Of a stretch of DNA of 64,000 nt, positions 58,009-64,000 are shown one piece after another. The DNA comes from Zhengitettix transpicula (lineage: Eukaryota > Arthropoda > Insecta > Orthoptera > Tetrigidae), in NCBI GenBank assembly GCA_037074705.1, contig CM073594.1:74076509-74140508 (forward strand). Direction: 5' to 3'. Each line of letters begins with the position of its first letter. Positions within the stretch are counted from its first letter, which is position 1. Made by a program: the position numbers and the translations under genes. Below the pieces are notes generated by a model. That model made no database searches, had not been told where the DNA came from, and was given only the letters and a program-made list of their open reading frames with translations.

Positions 58009-58241
58009 TGTTAAAGTAAAGTTTAATTGAAGTATTTAAAATTTAAATAAGGGAAAGTTTAATTGAAGTATTTAAATTTTAAATACTATTCACCAAATAA
58101 GTTACATATTTCTAAGATGTCAAAAACAGTTGAGAATACGAAAGAGTTCAAGTAACAACGGCAGTGTAATCGAGAGTGTAACTACTAATAAATCTGCGTC
58201 AAATAAAGATATTAAGTTCTTTGATTCAGTTAAATACAACA
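58009..58241 (+). repeat. 3' LTR of the Copia element (233 bp)
   Basis: Starts TGTTAAAGTAAAG, ends AAATACAACA and is followed by TAAAT. A 36-bp duplication near 58021-58056 includes a second AATAAGGGAAAG, a copy of the polypurine tract, and is absent from the 5' LTR. Confidence 0.93.
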
Positions 58242-58246
58242 TAAAT

Positions 58247-59389
58247 CTCTTATCAATCTACTAAATAGATGAGTTTTGGACCTTGAGGACTGCATCCAGA
58301 CAATGTGTCATAAAATAAGCAAGCTAGAAACTTTATAACTGTTCAGTAATGTTATCAAGCCGTGGAGTAGAGAATTGAGGAAGACTCACCCTAATTTACA
58401 CAGGATAGTTTCCAGAAGATGTCAGCAAGGATTCTTCAACACAGGAAGAAGACGGTGTTCTGCAAATAAATAATAATAATAATTATTATTATAAATTAAT
58501 TTACTACTGCACAGTACCTACAAACATTAAAAATCTAGTATTATAACAACAAATAGAGGGTAACTAATGAGGTTGTGTGATGAATTACCCACTGGAGAAA
58601 AATAAAACCACCGTGCAGAATTTTAAACTTGAATTTCTTGTCTGAAGGCGGTGGGTCACTTCACTAAATATTTTCAGATTCTCTTTTTATTCGTTCACTC
58701 TGGCTACCGATCTTTGGGAAATTTAGGGAACACCGTTGTCACGTGACCGTGAAGGTCGACTGTGGAGTGGACCCGGATATTAAAACAAGAAGAAAAAGAA
58801 AACTAGAAACCGGAATGCGAAGAAAACTATTCTGGAGCTTAAGGGCAAATTCTCAAATGTATAATGCCATTTATAAAGTTTAAATATTATTCAAGAGAGG
58901 CGATAAAATTAAGGTCTCTTCGGGACGGAGGAGAAAGGTTAATATATAATTAAACCCTGTTAGAATATTGATGATTCGATATGTCAATAAGAAATTGGAG
59001 GGGAAAACGGAACATATGATGGTTTTACGAGAATGGGAAGATCAAAGAGTAAGAAGATAATTTTGAGTCGTAAAATTCTGTGTATTAACAAAAAATAAAG
59101 GACACTTCGTCCTCTTTTAGGACCGCTTCAGTTTTATATCGGTTGCAAAACTTATCTCTAAATTTGTTGGAAACATTTATATACAAGATGATTGAACCTA
59201 AAGAGGCCATAAAATAGGACGAAACGTCGTTCGTTTAATTTATTATATTTAATATTATACATGACATTTTTTCATCTTTATTAACAACAACAAAATAACT
59301 AATGATCTCTGAGCTACTGCTAATCGATAATTGATAAATTGACCGATTTATATTTACATTAAAATTAACGTTCTGTAAGTAATACTCAT
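58247..59389. other. Unassigned sequence with a Penelope-type tail word
   Basis: A short (AAT)n/(ATT)n run lies at about 58467-58490. GAGGCCATAAAATAGGACGA then AACGTCGTTCGTTTAA at 59196-59240 looks like a Penelope-associated tail. No gene recognised. Confidence 0.4.
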
Positions 59390-59745
59390 AAGTTTTCCAC
59401 TAAAAATGTTGTTTATAAAATTAAGTGTTCTCATTGTGACTTTTGTTACATCGGGTCAAACAAAAAAAATTAAATACTAGGATAAAAGAACATAAATCTA
59501 ATTTCAAACTGTCATCTTGTAAATATGGTCCAATCACACAAAATTGTATAAAATTTAATCACGGTTTCGATTTTGACAAAACCTCCTCCATTTTAGATAG
59601 AGAAGCACAATATCGGCAAAGATTAATTACAGAAATGCTGTATGTTAAAAATCATACATATACTGTGAATAATAATAATACATCACACAGAAAGATGTTT
59701 GGTTTTAAGATCTTTGCCTCTTAGTTTTTATCTTTGATATAAATT
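59390..59745 (+). mobile_element. Penelope-like element remnant (GIY-YIG domain)
   Basis: NVVYKIKCSHCDFCYIG at 59405-59455, then after a frameshift KLNTRIKEHKSNFK, CIKFNHGFDFDKT, ILDREAQYRQRLITEMLYVK and a stop near 59722. This is the GIY-YIG nuclease domain that nicks target DNA for Penelope-like elements. The reverse transcriptase part is absent. It is longer than the 21-kb copy, which has lost the segment around LDREAQYRQRL. Confidence 0.8.
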
Positions 59746-59894
59746 TCTAAATCAATTTGCAGTCTAATATGTTTTTATAATATTAAAGCTCATAAAGGAA
59801 AACTGTAATTTAATTTACGGGGGTACGACAAATAATTACAAAGAATTATAATTCCTATAAATCCAGGAGTAATAAAATGTAATATACCCCAAAA

Positions 59895-60074
59895 TGTGCA
59901 AAGCTGGATGGAGTTGAGAGAGATATAAATAAAATGGGGTACAAGCAATTGAAGGTGTTGGCACAAGATAGAGGCAGGTGGAGAAGGGTAGTTGAAGAGA
60001 GAAGCCTAGGATCAAGTACAGCAGAGGCAATCATGATGTACAAGAAGCAAGGTCATGAAAAAATGAATAGGTAA
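59895..60074 (+). mobile_element. LINE ORF2 C-terminal fragment
   Basis: Sixty codons ending in a stop at 60072-60074 contain KQLKVLAQDRGRWRRVVEE, matching the LAQDR..WR signature near the end of many arthropod LINE ORF2 proteins. Nothing of the reverse transcriptase is left. AT-rich DNA follows. Confidence 0.6.
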
Positions 60075-60190
60075 TCAAAAAAACGGTACATCCCACAACA
60101 CAGATCTATGAGGCCGCAAAAAACTCATAACAGATCCTTGAATCAGAAAAAAGCAACAGCGGAACAACATTTTTGGGTGAAAAAAATAAA

Positions 60191-60262
60191 GGGCTCGTCC
60201 GGGATTTGAACCCGGGACCTCTCGCACCCTAAGCGAGAATCATACCCCTAGACCAACGAGCC
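60191..60262 (-). tRNA. tRNA-Pro (anticodon AGG)
   Basis: The 72-base minus-strand sequence folds as a full cloverleaf. Acceptor GGCTCGT pairs with ACGAGCC, and the discriminator is C as in eukaryotic tRNA-Pro. A box TGGTCTAGGGG and B box GGTTCAAATCC are intact. Anticodon stem CTCGC/GCGAG encloses loop TTAGGGT, giving AGG, which reads proline codons. No intron. CCA is not encoded, as expected for a nuclear gene. Downstream on the minus strand a T-run (complement of 60181-60186) serves as the Pol III terminator. I see no defect, so it is probably functional. Confidence 0.97.
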
Positions 60263-60263
60263 C

Positions 60264-60984
60264 GTCTCGAAATGAGAAAAACAACATTTCCTTTCTTCTG
60301 TTTTGCGTATCTTATTCAAGTACTTGAAGATATGTGGGACTATTGTTTATTCTTCACAAAAATATTTTTCAGAGTTTGTTAGAGCTTACGATCCACACTA
60401 GCGTGAAAGCAATGTGACCTCCATTTTATCGCTGAGTGACAAAGAATACACGGCAGAGCCATCTCTTGAGGACTTGGCAAAACTCCCTACTAAGGCGACA
60501 CCGCCTTTTAGATGATGTAAGAAGAGTTTTACAAACGACAAAATATGATTTATTTTTTTAAAAAAAGTACAATAAAAAAATATTAATACAAGTCCTACCT
60601 TTTTACCTTGCTGTAGTTAATTTTCTGAGTGACGTTAAATATGAAGATTAATTGCTGTGAAGAAAGAATGGTGCACCAAAATTAATCAAGTCTAGACTCT
60701 TAATTGTCCGAAACGCGGATTTTTTCCCTTCTCGCTTCAGATGTTAATCCTTCGTTTCAGTTAATAGTTTGTTCATTTCCCAACCTCTAACACCATTATA
60801 TTATTTTTTTAAGCAATCATCAACAATTAACATCGTGTGTAAACTAACAGTTGTAATTAAACATGAAATATGAGTAGAATAAATAGAAAGGAAGGACTGG
60901 AGGAAAACCGAAGTGATGGGTTCAAATTAGACATTGTGAAACACCACCTTTACTAGAATGAGCTATAAAAAAAGACTGAGAAAA
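60264..60984. other. Unassigned AT-rich sequence
   Basis: No gene or repeat recognised between the tRNA and the LINE fragment. Confidence 0.45.
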
Positions 60985-61330
60985 AGTGCCTTGTCTGAAG
61001 TATGGCACTATGCAGAGCAGAGACATGGGCATTGAGAAGAGAGGATGAGAAAAGGCTGGAAGCTGTGAAAATGTGGAGGAGTATGGAAAGCATAGTGTTG
61101 GTGAGAGGAGAAGACTGCTGAAAATTGTAAGAGAAAGGAAGAAGAACTGGGTAGGGCACATACGGAGATGGGACTGCTTACTAATAGAAGCTATGGGAAG
61201 GACTAGTTAAAGGTAATAGATTGAGACGAAAGAGAAGACAGAAAGTAATAGATGACATCAAAGGAACCAGAAAATATATTAACATGAAGAGGGTGGCAGA
61301 AGAAGACCTGCCTATGGGCAGAAAACTAAT
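60985..61330 (+). pseudogene. RTE-like LINE ORF2 C-terminal remnant
   Basis: MALCRAETWALRREDEKRLE then VKMWRSMESIV (about 61000-61110) corresponds to the region after the reverse transcriptase core in RTE-type LINEs (family form YG.E.W.L...). NWVGHIRRWDCLL and RRKRRQKVIDDIKGTRKY follow in other frames. Stops and shifts break it. The group call is from the arrangement of these motifs. Confidence 0.7.
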
Positions 61331-61335
61331 GATGA

Positions 61336-61775
61336 TGATGAAACACCAATCCAAAACAGCGGTTGTTTTCTGTCAATTAATAAAGAATTTAGAGGGTATT
61401 GATAACTTTAATAACTCTATAGTATTTATATTTTAGTAACTAACTGCTAAAATCAAATTAGAACGGAACTATTCAGAAAGACTGCAAACAAACTGCATCC
61501 ATAATAAATTTATCATGATCAATGGCCAACAAACACAATAACAGCCTTAGCATAGATCTGGTGGTACAGAATAAATTTAAAAATGAGATGATGGACTTAA
61601 AAGATTTTGTAAGACTCCAATGATCAACTACCATTCATAATGACTTCTTGAGATTACTCATGCTTAATTCATAAGTTGAGGATAATGTTTATGAACAGAA
61701 CAATAATGGAATAATAAGTTTAGGGTCCAATAAGTGCGAAAATTAATTCACTCTTAATGCATTCCTAAACTTATT
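61336..61775. other. Unassigned spacer downstream of the ETFBKMT-like gene
   Basis: AT-rich intergenic sequence between the LINE remnant and the gene's poly-A signal. Nothing recognised. Confidence 0.4.
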
Positions 61776-61781
61776 TTTATT
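61776..61781 (-). terminator. Polyadenylation signal of the ETFBKMT-like gene
   Basis: AATAAA on the minus strand, about 90 bp after the stop codon at 61870. Position fits a short 3' untranslated region. Confidence 0.5.
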
Positions 61782-61869
61782 TAAACAAGTTTGTTTCATC
61801 AGTCATTAAATACACAGAATTTATAAACACAAAGAAATTATGTGTGCCCGATCATTCAACAACTTGCTT

Positions 61870-62201
61870 TCATGAAAGAGTCCATACTTTGGCTGTGGAG
61901 AAGCCCCTATTTTCTATGATTGCAAACTCAGGCAGGTCATATTCCGCCACGCAGCTCAGTCTGTGACCCTTAGCCTCAGAAAACCCATGTCTGCCTGGAT
62001 CACCAAAGAGGACCATCTTCTTCATGTCTCTAAGTCTATCCATCCAAATGAAGAGTTTGGCTGCCATTTCTGGGTCATAGAACATGTCACCCAGGAGGAT
62101 GCAATCCACCATATCACAAGGGGAGCCAATGAGATCATCAGTGGACACATCCAACTCCACGTCATTCAGAGCAGCATTCAACATTATAGCTATGCCTGCA
62201 A
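61870..62201 (-). CDS. ETFBKMT: ETFBKMT-like last exon
   Basis: Acceptor ATATTTCAG ends at 62202. Encodes VAGIAIMLNAALNDVEL, VDCILLGDMFYDPEMAAKLF, VLFGDPGRHGF and the C-terminus to the TGA at 61870-61872. The first codon is completed by the last base of the previous exon (G plus TT, Val). Confidence 0.93.
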
Positions 62202-63427
62202 CTGAAATATATATAATGAATGACATTCTGGATATTTAGTATTGTGTAAGTAAGTTATACATGTTTTCGAAAATTGCAATGAGGAATTGTTACTGGAATT
62301 ATTATTAGGAATTATTACTGTACTACAACTCTTAGACTCACCATGGCCAATGTATGAAAAATTCAGAGTTCCTTGTGGAAAAAATATTTAAATGTAACTA
62401 TTTACTGTTATGGTCCTGATATAATTTAAAATATATGTATATGTCTAGGAAAAAGAAAGTGTCACACATAGATAGAATAAATGCAGAAATTGAAATTATG
62501 TTGACAAATTTGGAAATTATTTCTCATAGAAGAAAGAAACAGGAGAAAACAGAGGTAATAGTACATATGATTGGTCAATACAACTGCACATGTAAAAGAA
62601 ATGAAACTATGTTTCAATTCTTTAAGACCTTAACCCAAAGTTCCCTTTGTAACATAACATAATTTACACTATTTCATGAATATTCAACCAAAAATAAAAA
62701 TAATATAAGAAATACTTTTTCAATTAAATGGGGCTGTCATACCTGGATCAATATCATTGGCTGTAACTTTCTTAGCTCTGCTTTTAGCAGCAGCTATAGC
62801 ACAGGCTCCACTGCCACTACCTACATCCAGTATGGTTCTCTGCGCCACAACAGAGGGGTTGTCCAGCAAATACCTGAAATGAATATACGGATTGATACAC
62901 TATATTATAAAAATTAGAGAGGAAGGAAACCTTTCATTGATCTTATAAACTGTTCCATGTGGTTAAGGTCAATAATATACATTCTATAAAGTTAACAATA
63001 AAAATAGAATAACTGGTGGTAGTCACATTTTTGGAAACAGAAACAATATTAATTCAATATATTGAAGTAATAATAATGAGTTTTGAAAATAGTGTTAATT
63101 ATATCAAGGATTAATTTTCACTATTGATATTTAATTGTGTCGCCACTATTTTTAAGAGTAATGGATCCATAAATGAAAATAAGTAAGGATGTTTACCTGG
63201 CCATGGCTTGACCACCTGGCCAATAGAAGGCCCAGTATGGGTCACAGAATGGAATGTCATCCTGCATTGTGGCTGTCCACAGCTGACATCTCGGTGTTAT
63301 GAGATGCAGGGCTAGTTCTGGAGTGAGATGTTCTCTTGTGACTTCAGTGTGCTGTCTGACAAGGTCTATAAATTTTTTGGAGACAATTCTATCAGCAACT
63401 TGTCTTGGAGTGTTAGTATGTACAAAT
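61870..63427 (-). CDS. ETFBKMT: ETFBKMT-like (METTL20) protein lysine methyltransferase, 3' exons, partial gene
   Basis: The enzyme uses S-adenosylmethionine to methylate lysines of electron transfer flavoprotein beta subunit in mitochondria. Three exons read in one frame: 63197-63427, 62743-62873 and 61870-62201 (694 bp, about 230 residues). Introns have GT/AG borders. Order of motifs: LTPELALHLITPRCQLW, then DPYWAFYWPGGQAMARYLLD (across the first junction), then the methyl-donor loop LDVGSGSGACAIAAA, then ANDIDP (acidic SAM contact, across the second junction), then LLGDMFYD and LFGDPGR, ending KVWTLS. This order and spacing match vertebrate ETFBKMT, which is about 262 residues, so perhaps 30-40 N-terminal residues including the mitochondrial leader are missing; their exon was not found by 64000. 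No frame damage, so the gene looks functional. Related family-16 lysine methyltransferases are the alternative, but the GDMFYD and GDPGR pair favours ETFBKMT. Confidence 0.92.
62743..62873 (-). CDS. ETFBKMT: ETFBKMT-like exon with the SAM-binding loop
   Basis: Acceptor ATTTCAG, donor GTATGA. Encodes RYLLDNPSVVAQRTILDVGS through ANDIDP. Carries the G-rich methyltransferase motif I and the acidic motif that holds the donor ribose. Confidence 0.93.
63197..63427 (-). CDS. ETFBKMT: ETFBKMT-like exon (first one in window)
   Basis: Acceptor TTTTACAG precedes 63427; donor GTAAAC follows 63197 on the minus strand. Encodes FVHTNTPRQVADRIVSKKF through to DPYWAFYWPGGQAMA. It enters with one base of a codon from an upstream exon and leaves with two. 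Confidence 0.92.
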
Positions 63428-64000
63428 CTGTAAAATAAAAAGCAAATATAAATTGAGTATGTGCCAATAGAAGTTTTGAATCCATTAAAGAATCATTTAC
63501 ATGATTCATTTGTCACAATTGATTCTACAGACAGAATTTTCTCTTTGCTTGGAAATAGTGAAATGTTTCAATGCTTCTTATCTATAAAGAGTCCAATATT
63601 AAAATGGATATTTTGACAATGAAGTTTATTGAACGTAACACTTTGAAGAAAAGCATATGTAGCAAGTAAAAGTAGTAACTAATTTTCTATATTAATTATT
63701 TGAAACATACTTAGACCTAGGTTCACATGGCAAGTCCACTGTGACCATGTATCATAATAGCTAACACTAGTTCAAAATAATTCTTTCAAAGAACAGTTTG
63801 AATAATTGGATAAATAAGTAGCTAAATAACAGTGCTAAATTGAAAAACACATGATATTTCAACAAGCCTTGTTGCCTTTATTAGGATATTTGATAAACAC
63901 CAGAGCCGTAAAAATAACACAATGCAAATACCAGGTGACAAAATAAAACTTTTGAATCTAATTTTTTACTTTTAACTCAGAAGTTTTACATTTTAATTTC
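63428..64000. other. Upstream intron of the ETFBKMT-like gene
   Basis: No exon with a mitochondrial leader and a compatible donor was recognised on the minus strand here, so the 5' exon most likely lies beyond the window. AT-rich, no repeat recognised. Confidence 0.5.

Larger units (their letters stand above)
56294..58241 (+). mobile_element. Copia-type LTR retrotransposon, internally deleted
   Basis: Complete outline: 5' LTR 56294-56490, primer site, gag, zinc knuckle, protease start, end of RNase H, polypurine tract and 3' LTR 58009-58241. Identical TAAAT lies at 56289-56293 and 58242-58246. Integrase and reverse transcriptase are missing: the sequence jumps from the protease motif near 57660-57690 to RNase H near 57715. 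A 220-bp retroposon is nested inside. It could be copied only with help from a complete relative. Confidence 0.95.

Overview
This is a gene-poor, AT-rich, repeat-laden piece of a nuclear animal genome, most likely an insect (arthropod). The evidence is several mariner families with TA target duplications, Penelope-like, jockey/CR1-like and RTE-like LINE remnants, a Copia element with a zinc knuckle, Helitron-like ends, short introns with GT/AG borders, and a eukaryotic tRNA-Pro. I cannot name the species. Only two host genes are well supported, and both lie near the right end on the minus strand: tRNA-Pro(AGG) at 60191-60262, and three 3' exons of an ETFBKMT (METTL20)-type protein lysine methyltransferase at 61870-63427 whose 5' end runs beyond the window.

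Layout. 1-7.1 kb is mostly unassigned, with a decayed LINE reverse transcriptase near 2.2-2.8 kb. 7.16-7.5 kb is a GC/CpG-rich patch that looks like a promoter or first exon. 7.9-11.6 kb holds a poly-A-tailed repeat dimer, then a three-unit tandem array (period 813-814 bp) joining a tRNA-like segment to an internally deleted mariner. 12.6-13.75 kb is a dead mariner. 17.1-19.4 kb is a LINE inserted in an older repeat whose empty copy lies at 22.2-22.65 kb. 20.3-21.4 kb has Penelope GIY-YIG remnants. 22.8-39.2 kb carries six diverged ~1 kb elements with TG...ACA ends sitting in TA-rich DNA, plus a second mariner (25.2-26.5 kb), a hexanucleotide satellite (33.3-33.6 kb), a miniature TIR element with an 8-bp target duplication (35.3-35.9 kb), a long hairpin (36.9-37.0 kb) and Helitron-like elements. 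40.9-43.7 kb is a 2.8-kb inverted-repeat structure enclosing another mariner copy. 45.6-47.3 kb has more Helitron-like repeats. 54.1-55.9 kb is a hAT-type miniature element with an internal 174-bp minisatellite into which an almost intact mariner jumped. 56.3-58.2 kb is an internally deleted Copia element with LTRs, primer site, polypurine tract and TAAAT target duplication, itself interrupted by a poly-A-tailed retroposon. 59.4-61.3 kb holds Penelope and LINE fragments around the tRNA gene.

There is no multi-gene pathway here. The interest lies in the mobile-element record: nested insertions with readable target duplications, an empty-site pair, two mariner copies sharing the same lesions, and short blocks conserved among otherwise diverged repeat copies.
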